64,000 nt of DNA from JAEUOS01 sp965279115 (GCA_965279115.1 OZ257137.1:3038001-3102000), one strand, 5' to 3'. Shown: positions 43,829-53,127, counted from the stretch's first letter. Translations and numbers: made by a program. Notes: a model not told the origin generated them from the letters alone.

Positions 43829-45520
43829 TTAAGCGCGTGCCTTCAAGGCCTTTTCGCGCAACGCCTCGATGGTGGTCTGGGTGGTAATCGCGTTGGGGTC
43901 GATCACCACTTCGATCAACGACGGCTTGCCGGATGCGATCGAGCGCTCCAGTGCGCCGGCGAACTGCGCGGTCTCGGTGACCTTCTCGCCATGCGCGCCG
44001 TAGGCGTTCGCCAGGGCCGCGAAATCGGGATTGGTGAATTCGGTGCCATACACGCGACCCGGGTATTCGCGCTCCTGGTGCATGCGGATGGTGCCGTAGA
44101 TGCCATTGTTGACGATGACGAAGATGATGTTCAGCTTGTGATGCACCGCGGTGGCCAGTTCCTGGCCGTTCATCATGTAGCAGCCGTCACCGTTGAAGGA
44201 CACCACGGTGCGTGCGCGGTCGGCGGTCTTGGCGGCGACCGCGGCCGGTACACCGTAGCCCATTGAGCCGGCGGTGGGCGCCAGCTGCGTGCGGAACTTG
44301 CCATAGCGGTGAAAGCGATGCAGCCAGCCGGAGAAGTTACCCGCGCCGTTGGTGAAGATGGTGTCCTCGGGCAGGGTCCGTTCCAGGTGCAGGATGATTT
44401 CGCGCAGGTCGACCTTGCCGGGCATGCCCTTGTAGTCGGTGGTTTGCCAGGCCTCGTATTCAGCCCGCGCGGCCCTGGTGCGCGCCGCGTACTTGACGGC
44501 GGCCGGCTTGCCGAGTGCGCGCGCGGCGGCTGCGAATTCGTTCATGCCCGAGGCGATCAGCAGTTCGCCCTGGTAGACCCGGCCGAGTTCGCCCGGATCG
44601 TTGTGGACATGCACGAGCTTCTGGCGGGCCAGTGGCGGCGTCAGGAGGGTGTACCCGGAGGTGGTCATTTCGCCCAGGCGGGCGCCGATGGCCAGGATCA
44701 GGTCGGCCTCGCGGATGCGGTTGCCCAGCGTCGGATTGATGCCGATGGCGACGTCGCCCACATAGTTGGGCGCGCGGTTGTCGTAGAGGTCCTGGAGCCG
44801 GAAGGAGCAGCCGGCCGGCAGGTCGAAGGCTTCGATGAAGGCGCGCAGGTCGGCAATGCCTTGCGGTGTCCAGCCGGCGCCGCCTAAGATCACCATGGGG
44901 CGCTCGGCGGCTTCGATCAACGCTTTCACCTTTGCCATGTCGGCCGGGTTGGGCGAGGCCTGCACCACCTTGTAGGGGCCGGGGTCGGCCACGGTGGCCA
45001 GGCTGGTCAGCATGTCTTCCGGCAGCGCCAGCACCACTGGGCCGGGCCGGCCGGAGGTGGCGCAGTGGAAGGCGTGGCTTACGTATTCCGGGATCCGGTC
45101 GGCGCGGTCGATCTGCGCCACCCACTTGGCCATCTGGCCGAACATGCGGCGGAAATCGACTTCCTGGAAGGCCTCGCGCTCGACCTGGTCGGAGGCGACC
45201 TGGCCGACAAACAGGATCATCGGGTCGGAGTCCTGGAAGGCGGTGTGCACCGCGATCGACGCGTTGGTCGCGCCGGGGCCGCGGGTGACAAAACAGATGC
45301 CGGGTTTGCCGGTCAGCTTGCCGTAGGCGCCCGCCATGAAACCGGCGCCGCCGTCCTGGCGTGCGACGATCAACTCGATGCTGTCGCGCGCGCCATAGAG
45401 CGCGTCGAGCACCGCGAGATAGGACTCGCCGGGCACGCAGAAGGCGTGGCGCACGCCATGGAGTTTCAACTGGTCGACGAGGATCTCGCCGCCGGTACGG
45501 GCTTTAAGGGTGGTGGTCAT
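43829..45520 (-). CDS. Thiamine-diphosphate-dependent enzyme (acetolactate synthase-like)
   Basis: A 563-residue TPP enzyme of the acetolactate synthase/glyoxylate carboligase group. The catalytic glutamate is in CVPGESYLAVLDAL near residue 31. TPP/Mg binding is seen as GDGCYMMNGQELATA with VIVNNG near residue 460. The middle domain shows ILGGAGWTPQGIADL. No regulatory (ilvH-like) subunit lies beside it, and its neighbours are AllA-like, cupin and Bug genes, so glyoxylate carboligase or another 2-oxoacid decarboxylase is more likely than valine synthesis. Overlaps the cupin gene by four bases. Confidence 0.9.
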   Translation of the reverse strand: MTTTLKARTGGEILVDQLKLHGVRHAFCVPGESYLAVLDALYGARDSIELIVARQDGGAGFMAGAYGKLTGKPGICFVTRGPGATNASIAVHTAFQDSDPMILFVGQVASDQVEREAFQEVDFRRMFGQMAKWVAQIDRADRIPEYVSHAFHCATSGRPGPVVLALPEDMLTSLATVADPGPYKVVQASPNPADMAKVKALIEAAERPMVILGGAGWTPQGIADLRAFIEAFDLPAGCSFRLQDLYDNRAPNYVGDVAIGINPTLGNRIREADLILAIGARLGEMTTSGYTLLTPPLARQKLVHVHNDPGELGRVYQGELLIASGMNEFAAAARALGKPAAVKYAARTRAARAEYEAWQTTDYKGMPGKVDLREIILHLERTLPEDTIFTNGAGNFSGWLHRFHRYGKFRTQLAPTAGSMGYGVPAAVAAKTADRARTVVSFNGDGCYMMNGQELATAVHHKLNIIFVIVNNGIYGTIRMHQEREYPGRVYGTEFTNPDFAALANAYGAHGEKVTETAQFAGALERSIASGKPSLIEVVIDPNAITTQTTIEALREKALKARA

Positions 45521-46167
45521 GGAGTGATGAATTCGTCGGCAAAGATCTGGTACTTCTGAGTCTTGGGGCGGTCGGCATCCTCGGGCCGCACATAGCGGAT
45601 CGAGCTTTTGCCGTGGCAGGTGCGCGGCAGCACCATCACGCGCGCAAAGGCGGTGGGGCCATCCGGGGAGGCGGCAGCATACACCGGATCAGGACCCGCT
45701 TCGAACCAGGCTTCACCCGGTTTGTAGGGATGGGACTCGCCGACCGCGTCGATGCGGATCGCGCCCTGCAGAAGGCAACGGATACCGGGCCCCTGGTGCA
45801 CGTGGGTCAAGGCTTCGCCGCCGGGCGGAAAGTCGACCCGGTCGCAGCGCAGCAGCACCTCGCTTGCGGGGAGCGCGATGCGGGCGGACAAGGTGATTGC
45901 GCTGTCCGCGCAAGACTGCGAGGTCTGTGCGGCATCTGCGCGCACGAGTTCGAATCGCAACACCCGTGCGCCGGATTTGCCGGCCGCGACGGCGGCGTCG
46001 ACACCGCCGCACCAAGCGCTGTTCGGGTCAAGCGAGGCGGCCGTGGCGCCGGCACGCACGATGACGCTGCCTTCGACGACGTACAGCACACGGTTGGCAC
46101 CGGCCAGGTGCAGGGTTTCGCCGCCCATATAGCGGTCGGTGATCAGGCGCAACACATGGGTTGTCAT
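45517..46167 (-). CDS. Cupin domain protein
   Basis: A 216-residue protein with two cupin-like halves. The first half is HLAGANRVLYVVEGSVIVRA. The second is FPPGGEALTHVHQGPGIRC, with the metal-type histidines of HVHQGPG. It ends with a strand-rich tail about residue 200. The family is not certain to me. It heads the minus-strand operon cupin, TPP enzyme, AllA-like, Bug, with a four-base overlap to the TPP gene, and may process a product of that pathway. Confidence 0.8.
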   Translation of the reverse strand: MTTHVLRLITDRYMGGETLHLAGANRVLYVVEGSVIVRAGATAASLDPNSAWCGGVDAAVAAGKSGARVLRFELVRADAAQTSQSCADSAITLSARIALPASEVLLRCDRVDFPPGGEALTHVHQGPGIRCLLQGAIRIDAVGESHPYKPGEAWFEAGPDPVYAAASPDGPTAFARVMVLPRTCHGKSSIRYVRPEDADRPKTQKYQIFADEFITP

Positions 46168-46253
46168 GCCGTGCTTTCGCGGAATGGAGGCCGGCAGTTT
46201 AGCGCTCCCGGCCCTAGAATCCGGGGCTCATCAACTGCTGTATTGCCGACCCC

Positions 46254-47405
46254 ATGAATCCACGCCCGCTCGACGGTATCACCGTCATTTCCCTTGAACA
46301 CGCCATCGCCGCGCCGTTCGCCTCACGCCAACTGGCCGACATGGGCGCGCGCGTGATCAAGATCGAACGGCCCAAGATGGGGGATTTCGCACGCGCCTAC
46401 GATGCGCGCGTCGACGGCCTGTGCTCGCACTTCGCATGGGTGAACCGTTCCAAGGAAAGCCTGGAACTGGACCTGAAGCATGAGGAGGCGCCCGCCATCC
46501 TCGACAAGTTGCTGGCAAAGGCCGACGTGCTGATCCAGAACCTTGCGCCGGGCGCCACCGCGCGCATGGGGCTGGACTACGCAAGCCTGAAGGACCGCTT
46601 TCCGCGCCTGATCGTCTGCGACATCTCCGGCTATGGCGCCGACGGCCCGATGCGCGACCGCAAGGCCTATGACCTGCTGATCCAGAGCGAGGCCGGGTTT
46701 GTGGCCACCACGGGGACCGGGGATGCGCCGGCCAAGGCGGGCGTCTCGATCGCCGACATCGCCGCCGGCATGTACGCCTACACCAACATCCTCAACGCCA
46801 TCATCCTGCGCGGCAAGACCGGAAAGGGTTCCTCGATCGACATCTCGATGCTCGAATCGCTCTCCGAATGGATGAGCTTCCCGCTCTATTACGCCTACCA
46901 GGGGCAGGCGCAACCACCGCGGGCCGGCGCCAGCCACGCCACCATCTACCCCTACGGCCCCTTCAAGGCGGGTGATGGCAAGAGCGTGGTGCTGGGCCTG
47001 CAGAACGAGCGTGAGTGGGCGGCATTCTGCGACAAGGCCCTCAGGCTTGCGGGCCTGGCCACTGACCCGCTGTTCGACACCGTGGCCAAACGCTCGGCCA
47101 ATCGGGACGCCCTGAAGGTACGCATCGAGGCGGCGTTTTCAGCGCTGACGGTGGACCAGGTGATGGAACGACTGGACGAGGCCGGCATCGGCTATGGCCG
47201 CATGAACGACATGGCCGACCTGTGGGCGCACCCGCAACTGAAGGCGCGGGGACGCTGGCGCGAGGTCGAATCGCCGGTCGGGCCGATCCCCGCCTTGCTG
47301 CCGCCGGGCGCCAATCCGGCGTTCGAGGCGCGCATGGATGCGGTACCGGCGCTGGGGTCGCACAACGACGCGATCCTGCGGGAGATCGGCTACAAGCAGG
47401 GTTGA
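46254..47405 (+). CDS. CaiB/BaiF family CoA-transferase
   Basis: A 383-residue class III CoA-transferase. The N-terminal block reads SLEHAIAAPFASRQLADMGA and the catalytic aspartate is in SSIDISMLESLSEW near residue 198. The CoA-binding loop is VNRSKESLELDLK. A TAGAAT at 46215-46220 is a possible -10 for a short leader. It is transcribed alone, divergent from the cupin/TPP operon, and is followed by the RTX gene after about 190 bases. It differs from the enzyme at 29219. Confidence 0.92.
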   Translation: MNPRPLDGITVISLEHAIAAPFASRQLADMGARVIKIERPKMGDFARAYDARVDGLCSHFAWVNRSKESLELDLKHEEAPAILDKLLAKADVLIQNLAPGATARMGLDYASLKDRFPRLIVCDISGYGADGPMRDRKAYDLLIQSEAGFVATTGTGDAPAKAGVSIADIAAGMYAYTNILNAIILRGKTGKGSSIDISMLESLSEWMSFPLYYAYQGQAQPPRAGASHATIYPYGPFKAGDGKSVVLGLQNEREWAAFCDKALRLAGLATDPLFDTVAKRSANRDALKVRIEAAFSALTVDQVMERLDEAGIGYGRMNDMADLWAHPQLKARGRWREVESPVGPIPALLPPGANPAFEARMDAVPALGSHNDAILREIGYKQG

Positions 47406-47596
47406 TCCCCGAAGCGGGTTTCCCGCCTTCCGCGACCCTGTGCCCGAACCGGCGAATTCGACCGGTTTTGAGCCTGTGCTCACCCTAAAGTTTCCCCCGG
47501 TCGGGTTGCTATCGTATGGCTGGGGACTTTGCGTGTTTCGAGACCGATTGCACTTTCCATGGCGCATGGACCCACAACCTGGTTGAGGGGTTTGCA

Positions 47597-50500
47597 ATGG
47601 CGGAAATACAGGGCGGCGTGGGGCGTGATTGGCTGGTGGGCAGCGGCGCTGCCGACAGCATGCGCGGCGGGGCAGGAAACGACACCCTTGAGGGGGGGGC
47701 CGGTAGCGACACGCTAAGCGGGGGCGCGGGCACCGACCTGCTCTTCGGTGGTGAAGGTGATGACTTCATCTTCGATTCGGGCAAGCGCGGCACGCTCCTT
47801 GGCGGCCTTGGCGACGACACGCTGGTCTGGAGCTCCAGGGCGGATGGGGCGGCCCTGCTGGACGGCGGAGCTGGCAATGACCGGCTTGACGCATGGGTCG
47901 GATTGGGCATCGACGCCGACATCACGGTATTCGGCGGTGAGGGTGATGACAACATCCGCATTTCCGGCGCTGGCAACGCCCGGCGCGTTCTGGTGGATGC
48001 AGGCAGCGGCGACGATGTGGTCCACATATACGCCGGCATAGCGGCCGAAGTGACACTGGGAGCAGGCGCCGACAGCCTCGTCGTCAGGCCGGCGCCCTAT
48101 CCGTATGGCTACGGCTACGCCGACCTCTACGGCCATGGGGCGGCTGCGTCGCCTGTGGTCGTCACGGACTATCAGCCCGGCCAGGACCGACTGAGACTCG
48201 GTTTTGACGACGGTTCCGGCCGCTGGTCGAACTGGTCGGGATCGGAAAACCCCTTTGGCAGCGGCTACCTGCGGCTGGTTCAGCGGGGTGCGGACACGGT
48301 ATTGCAGATCGACGCCGATGGCGAAGGCGAGGGCTCTGACTTCACCGATGTCGTGGTGTTCAGGAATATCGCCGTCGAGGCCTTCTCGGCCGCCGACTTT
48401 GAAGGCTTTTCACCCGACGGCAGTGCGGCACCTGGGGATGTCTTTGTAGCCATACCGGTGGGCAGTTTCATCGACGGCACGGTCGGACCCGACCGCATCG
48501 AGGGCATGGACGGCGCCGATACCCTGAACGGTTTCGCGGGAGACGATACCTTAGACGGCGGCGATGGAGATGACTGGATTGAGGGCGGGCCTGGGAACGA
48601 CCAGTTGAGCGGCGGAGGCGGGAATGACGTGCTTTGGGATAACGGCTGGAGCACCATTCTCCTCGGCGGCGACGGCGGCGACTCTCTGATTTGGCATGCT
48701 ACAGATACAGATGGTCGGACAGGTCATCTTGACGGGGGCCCCGGTGATGATTACCTGTCGGTTTGGGCAGATCGGGCCAAAGTGTCTACCACTGTGATCG
48801 CGCAAGGCGGGCCCGGCAATGATTACATTTTTTTGGCGGGTGGCCTTTTCGGTGTGTACACCGTGGATGGCGGCCAGGGCGATGACGTTATCAATCTCTA
48901 CAGTCAACCTTCGACCACGGTCACGCTTGGCGAGGGGGCTGACTCGGCAGTGTTGCCATACTTCGTGGACTGGTTGAATGTCGAAGTCGTCACGATCACG
49001 GACTACTCACCCGGCGAAGATGTCCTGGATGTCCGGTTTGGCTACAGCGTTTGCTATGGATGGGACTGGTCCGGCGAGGGCAATCCGTTCGGCAGTGGAT
49101 ACGCTCGCCTGACGAACCAAGGCGTCGATACCGTTCTCCAGATCGACGCGGATGGCCGTGGGTCCAAGTTTGGCTACGCGGACGTTCTCAGGCTGCAGAA
49201 CGTCTTTCCATCCGCCTTGTCAGGCGCCGATTTCAACGGCTATAGCCCCGATGGCAGCATGCCCGCGGGCCAGGTGATCGAGGGAACGGGTGAATCGGAA
49301 TCGCTCACCGGGACGGTGAGTTCAGATCTCATGCTCGGCGGCGATGGCGATGACATGATGGACGGTCGCGCCGGGGACGACATGATTGAAGGGGGCGACG
49401 GCAACGACGCCCTCAGTGGCGGTTTCGGAGACGACACAATTGAAGGGGGCGACGGCAACGACGCCATCAGTGACGGTCTCGGGGACGACCAGTTGTCTGG
49501 CGGGCGCGGCGATGACTCCTTGGGTAAATGGGGCGGCAATGGATCGCTTCTCGGGGGCGAGGGAAACGACTGGCTGAACTGGCATGCGAATCACGCGGAC
49601 AGCGGATTGCTGGATGGAGGCGCAGGCAATGACACAATCTATGCCAGTCAGTCGTATGACAATGAAGTACAGGTTCAGACCACCATGCTGGGAGGGGATG
49701 GTGATGACAGCATCACATACTACGGACGCGATGGGTATCCTGCGCATGGCGATAGTGATCAGGTCACCATGTTGGGAGGAGAGGGCGACGACACAGTCAC
49801 GTACTACGGAGAAAGTGCGGAGCAGAGGTTCGTGTTGGATGCGGGCGATGGAAACGACGCTGTCTACGTTCATGGTGTGTCCACTTCGAGCGTGACGCTC
49901 GGCGCGGGTGCTGACCGTCTGGTTTTGGAATGGAACTGGGCCAGCGACCTGCAGAATGTTGTCGTTGAGGACTATCAGTCCGGCGAGGACGTTCTCGATA
50001 TCGATTTCGGCGACATGTATGCATGGGCGGGCTCGACCAATCCCTTTTATGATGGTTTCGCAAGTCTGCGCCAGGAGGGCGCAGATACTCTCTTGCAAAT
50101 TGCAGCCAGCGGTACCGGATTTCAGGCGCCGCTTCCACCACCACCTCCACCTCCACCGATGCCTTTTCGGGTATGGTTGTCGGTGCATCGTGAAATTGTG
50201 TTGGCCCTGGATCGTCTCCACCAGTTATCCCAGGCTCCGGTTCGGGAAACCGCACATACCGCGCTGCGCTTCAGCGACATCACACCTGCCGAATTCTCCG
50301 CGACCGATTTTGGCGGTTTTGAACCGAATGCCGGTGCGTACTTCGAGGCCGTGTATGGCGGCTCCGGTGCAGATGCGCTGACCGGCACGGCCGCCGCCAA
50401 CCGCCTGGTCGGTCGCGGCGGTGGGGATACGCTGACCGGCGGGGACGGGGCGGACGAGTTCGTGTTCAACGCGATCCTCGAGGGTGCCGCGAACCCGGAC

Positions 50501-50767
50501 CACGTCACAGACTTCCGGCACGGCGAAGACAAACTCGTGCTGGACCGCGAAGTGTTCGATTTGCTGGTGGCGGGTGGTCTCGCGCTGCAAAACTTCTCGT
50601 CCGGTTCCACGGGCGCCGCCGCGGACGCCGACGACTTTGTGGTTTACAACCAGGTAACCGGCGAACTCTCCTACGACGCGGACGGCGACGGCGCGGGCGC
50701 ATCGCTTGTCATCGCCCTGCTGGGTTCGACCCCCGCCCTGTCCGCTACCGACTTTCTGGTCGTCTAG
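47597..50767 (+). CDS. Large RTX (hemolysin-type calcium-binding repeat) protein
   Basis: A 1056-residue protein with no classical signal peptide and many Ca-binding nonapeptides (GGxGxDxxx), e.g. GGAGNDTLEGGAGSDTL near residue 20. I start at 47597, with GAGGGG six bases before it. The frame also permits an ATG 27 codons earlier. It has three long modules, each ending with a TLGxGAD, then DYxxGxD, NPF, then GADT-LQIDADG block followed by a FxGxxPDG turn. The C-terminus (ADEFVFNAILEG and the region to the end) resembles type I secretion signal regions. No HlyB/D/TolC genes are nearby. Function unknown. Confidence 0.9.
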   Translation: MAEIQGGVGRDWLVGSGAADSMRGGAGNDTLEGGAGSDTLSGGAGTDLLFGGEGDDFIFDSGKRGTLLGGLGDDTLVWSSRADGAALLDGGAGNDRLDAWVGLGIDADITVFGGEGDDNIRISGAGNARRVLVDAGSGDDVVHIYAGIAAEVTLGAGADSLVVRPAPYPYGYGYADLYGHGAAASPVVVTDYQPGQDRLRLGFDDGSGRWSNWSGSENPFGSGYLRLVQRGADTVLQIDADGEGEGSDFTDVVVFRNIAVEAFSAADFEGFSPDGSAAPGDVFVAIPVGSFIDGTVGPDRIEGMDGADTLNGFAGDDTLDGGDGDDWIEGGPGNDQLSGGGGNDVLWDNGWSTILLGGDGGDSLIWHATDTDGRTGHLDGGPGDDYLSVWADRAKVSTTVIAQGGPGNDYIFLAGGLFGVYTVDGGQGDDVINLYSQPSTTVTLGEGADSAVLPYFVDWLNVEVVTITDYSPGEDVLDVRFGYSVCYGWDWSGEGNPFGSGYARLTNQGVDTVLQIDADGRGSKFGYADVLRLQNVFPSALSGADFNGYSPDGSMPAGQVIEGTGESESLTGTVSSDLMLGGDGDDMMDGRAGDDMIEGGDGNDALSGGFGDDTIEGGDGNDAISDGLGDDQLSGGRGDDSLGKWGGNGSLLGGEGNDWLNWHANHADSGLLDGGAGNDTIYASQSYDNEVQVQTTMLGGDGDDSITYYGRDGYPAHGDSDQVTMLGGEGDDTVTYYGESAEQRFVLDAGDGNDAVYVHGVSTSSVTLGAGADRLVLEWNWASDLQNVVVEDYQSGEDVLDIDFGDMYAWAGSTNPFYDGFASLRQEGADTLLQIAASGTGFQAPLPPPPPPPPMPFRVWLSVHREIVLALDRLHQLSQAPVRETAHTALRFSDITPAEFSATDFGGFEPNAGAYFEAVYGGSGADALTGTAAANRLVGRGGGDTLTGGDGADEFVFNAILEGAANPDHVTDFRHGEDKLVLDREVFDLLVAGGLALQNFSSGSTGAAADADDFVVYNQVTGELSYDADGDGAGASLVIALLGSTPALSATDFLVV
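49385..49465 (+). repeat. Perfect 27-base direct repeat inside the RTX gene
   Basis: A 27-base word coding for IEGGDGNDA occurs exactly at 49385-49411 and again at 49439-49465, 54 bases apart, which is two nonapeptide repeats. Identity at third positions indicates a recent duplication of repeat units rather than selection on protein alone. Confidence 0.85.
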
Positions 50768-50811
50768 GCGCAAGCCACGCTTAATTGCGCGGCCCCCGAA
50801 TTGGGATTGCC

Positions 50812-50847
50812 CAACATGGCCGTGCGCGCACGCGGACGGCCATGTTG
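50812..50847 (+). terminator. Strong hairpin after the RTX gene, candidate terminator
   Basis: A perfect 12-base-pair stem (50812-50823 with 50836-50847, 12-base loop) lies 45 bases after the RTX stop and before the Liv operon promoter. It lacks a clean run of T, with CCATTCCTT after the stem. Termination is likely but not certain. It could also be a mRNA-protecting structure. Confidence 0.5.
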
Positions 50848-50856
50848 CGCCATTCC

Positions 50857-50904
50857 TTGACAGGCTTGCAGGGTTTTGAAACACTGGACCGCTTGGAATA
50901 AAAA
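50857..50904 (+). promoter_or_regulatory. Candidate promoters of the Liv-type operon
   Basis: Two overlapping sigma-70-like arrangements with 17-base spacers are visible. One is TTGACA at 50857-50862 with AACACT at 50880-50885. The other is TTGAAA at 50876-50881 with TAAAAA at 50899-50904. The receptor ATG is at 50938 and is preceded by GAGGAGAC. Which promoter is used cannot be told by eye. Confidence 0.45.
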
Positions 50905-50937
50905 GAACATTCACGGTTCAACGAGGAGACACAAGAG

Positions 50938-52215
50938 ATGAAACGCCTGATTCTGGCCGCAGTTTCGGCCTTGATGGTCGCTGCAGCGCCCGCACTTGCG
51001 CAATTGAAGATCGGTGTCGTTTATGACCTAACCGGCCCGCTGGCTGCCGGCGGCTCCGAACCCGGTTACCTCGGCAACAAGATCGCCATCGACATGATCA
51101 ACGAAAAAGGTGGCGTCGAGGGCGTCAAGATCGTCCCGGTCTACGTGGACGCACAGTCCAAGGCCGAGGTGGCTCTTTCAGAGACCGAGCGCCTGCTCAA
51201 CCAGGAAAAGGTCGAGCTGATCATGGGCATCTTCTCGAGCGCCCACTGTGTGCCGATGGCCGGCAAGGCCGAAGCAGCCAAGAAGATCATGTGGGCCAAC
51301 ATCTGCGTGGCCTCCTCGGTGCTCAAGGGCAAGAATTACCAGTACGTGTTTCGCGGCACGGTACATGGCGACCAGTTCGGCGAGGCCTCATGCATGTTCC
51401 TGGCCGAGAGCGCCAAGGCCAAGTTTGGCGTCGAGCCCAAGCAGCTGAAAGTCGCGATCATCTATGAAGACGGCCCCTACGGCGCCGGCATTTCCTCAGC
51501 CAATGACGAAACCTGCAAGAAGCTCGGCATCCAGGTGGTCCTGAAGGAGGGTTATGCGGCGACTGCACCTGACTTGTCCAGCCTGGTCACCAAGATGCGC
51601 CGTGCCAAGCCCGACGTGGTGCTGCATACCGGCTACAACCCGGACATCACGCTCTTCCTGCGCCAGTCCAAGGAGCAGGGCTTCAAGTTCAAGGCGCTGA
51701 TCGGCCATGGCGCGGGTTATGGCCAAATCGACAAGCTGGCGGCCACCTTCGGGCCGGACGTCAATTACGTGTTCGACGTTGACCCGGTGGCAGCCCAGCT
51801 GATCGACGGCAAGGCGCTCAAGCCCGGCATCGGTGACGTTACCAAGGAGATGGTCAAGCGCTACCAGGCCATCAAGGGCCCGGGTGAAGTGCCACCGCAT
51901 GTGAGCATGGGTTTCAACCAGGCCTGGTACTTCTTCACCGACGTGCTGCCGCGCGCGATCAAGAAGCATGGGGGTGCCAATTCCGAGGCGATCCGCAAGG
52001 CTGCCCTGGAGACCGACATTCCCGAGGGTGGCACCGTCCAGGGCTATGGCGTGAAATTCAATCCGCCCGGCCATCCGATGGCGGGGCAGAACTCGCGCGC
52101 CTCCCCGGTGGTGATGCAGTTTGTCAATGGCCGCACCAACATCGCGTGGCCCAAGGCGATCCGCACGGTGGATCCGGTGATGCCCTTCCCCAAGGGACAC
52201 GGATTCGCGCCCTGA
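50938..52215 (+). CDS. Liv-type ABC transporter substrate-binding protein
   Basis: A 425-residue periplasmic receptor. A signal peptide (MKRLILAAVSALMVAAAP, cleaved after LAQ) precedes the mature domain LKIGVVYDLTGPLAAGGSEP. The binding-loop region is MGIFSSAHCVPMAGKAEAA. A good GAGGAG ribosome site precedes the ATG. It is first of the five-gene transporter operon and is separated from the ATPases by a strong hairpin, which would favour higher receptor output. Family members bind branched-chain amino acids or aromatic acids. The ligand is unknown. Confidence 0.93.
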   Translation: MKRLILAAVSALMVAAAPALAQLKIGVVYDLTGPLAAGGSEPGYLGNKIAIDMINEKGGVEGVKIVPVYVDAQSKAEVALSETERLLNQEKVELIMGIFSSAHCVPMAGKAEAAKKIMWANICVASSVLKGKNYQYVFRGTVHGDQFGEASCMFLAESAKAKFGVEPKQLKVAIIYEDGPYGAGISSANDETCKKLGIQVVLKEGYAATAPDLSSLVTKMRRAKPDVVLHTGYNPDITLFLRQSKEQGFKFKALIGHGAGYGQIDKLAATFGPDVNYVFDVDPVAAQLIDGKALKPGIGDVTKEMVKRYQAIKGPGEVPPHVSMGFNQAWYFFTDVLPRAIKKHGGANSEAIRKAALETDIPEGGTVQGYGVKFNPPGHPMAGQNSRASPVVMQFVNGRTNIAWPKAIRTVDPVMPFPKGHGFAP

Positions 52216-52235
52216 TCGGCGATCTCCTGAGTTGA

Positions 52236-52262
52236 CCGGTTTCGGCCCTGGGCCGGAACCGG
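52236..52262 (+). other. Intercistronic hairpin between receptor and ATPase genes
   Basis: A 12-base-pair stem (one G-T pair) with a three-base loop forms 20 bases after the receptor stop. No T-run follows, so it is not a classical terminator. In Liv-like operons such structures typically stabilise the receptor message or give partial termination. That role is inferred. Confidence 0.55.
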
Positions 52263-52356
52263 ACATGCCGGGCGGCCCGTCGTGCGCCCGATTCGTTATA
52301 CCGGCCGCCGCATTGCCTGCGTGGCCGCAGCCCCGCGATCCAGCCCCTCCCCACGC

Positions 52357-53127
52357 ATGCTTGAAGTTCAAGGTCTGACCAAGAAGTTCGGCGGTTTCAC
52401 TGCGGTCAACGCGATTTCGTTCGAGTTGGGTGAGGGTGAAATCCTCGGACTCATCGGCCCGAACGGGTCGGGCAAGAGCACCACCTTCAACCTGGTGGCC
52501 GGCCTGTATGCGCCGACCTCCGGTTCGATCAGATTCCAGGGCAAGGAGATCGGCGGCCTCAAACCTGCGCAGGTGTGCCACTCCGGCATCGGCCGCACGT
52601 TCCAGATTCCGCGACCGTTCAGGAAGCTCACCATTCTCGAGAACGTGGCCTTGTCGGCCTTCTACGGCCAGAACGGCAAGGTGTCGCGCGCCACCGCATG
52701 GAAACAGGCGGAGGAGGCGCTGAACCTGATCCAGTTGCCTTATGCCAACGACGCCGGTATCGATGGCCTGGGCGCTGCCGCGCTGAAGAAGCTTGAACTC
52801 GCGAGGGCTCTGGCGACCCAGCCGCGCCTGCTGCTGGCCGACGAATCCCTGGGCGGGCTGGACGAGGCCGAGATGGAGCAGGCGGCGGACATGTTGAAGA
52901 ACATCCGCCGCGAGAAGAACATCACCATCATCTGGGTTGAGCACATCATGGGCGTGCTCATGCGGGTGGTGGACCGCTGCATCGTGCTGGACCATGGCGA
53001 GATCATCGCCGCCGGCCTGCCGCATGAGGTGGCGAAGAACCGCCAAGTGGTCGAGGTGTATCTGGGGACCGATGCGGACGACGTGCAGGCGCAGACCAAC
53101 CAGCGCGCCAGCGAGGCGGCCGCATGA
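52357..53127 (+). CDS. livG: Liv-type ABC transporter ATPase (LivG) with unusual signature motif
   Basis: A 256-residue ATPase. Walker A is GPNGSGKSTT (near residue 38), Walker B is LLLADESLGGLDE, and the H-loop is IIWVEHIMG. The ABC signature is unusual: where LSGGQ/LAYGQ is expected it reads GLGAAALKKLELARAL. I take ATG 52357, since the earlier frame start adds a non-conserved stretch. It is partnered by LivF with a normal signature. It powers amino-acid-type import across the inner membrane. The stop overlaps the LivF ATG by four bases. Confidence 0.9.
   Translation: MLEVQGLTKKFGGFTAVNAISFELGEGEILGLIGPNGSGKSTTFNLVAGLYAPTSGSIRFQGKEIGGLKPAQVCHSGIGRTFQIPRPFRKLTILENVALSAFYGQNGKVSRATAWKQAEEALNLIQLPYANDAGIDGLGAAALKKLELARALATQPRLLLADESLGGLDEAEMEQAADMLKNIRREKNITIIWVEHIMGVLMRVVDRCIVLDHGEIIAAGLPHEVAKNRQVVEVYLGTDADDVQAQTNQRASEAAA

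Noticed and set aside
47411..47427. GCGGG/CCCGC hairpin after the CoA-transferase
   Set aside because: The stem is only five pairs and no T-run follows, so a terminator call is not supported.
49300..49560. Repeated short words resembling a repeat array
   Set aside because: They encode in-frame GGxGxD nonapeptides of the RTX protein, with no spacer pattern, so this is not CRISPR.
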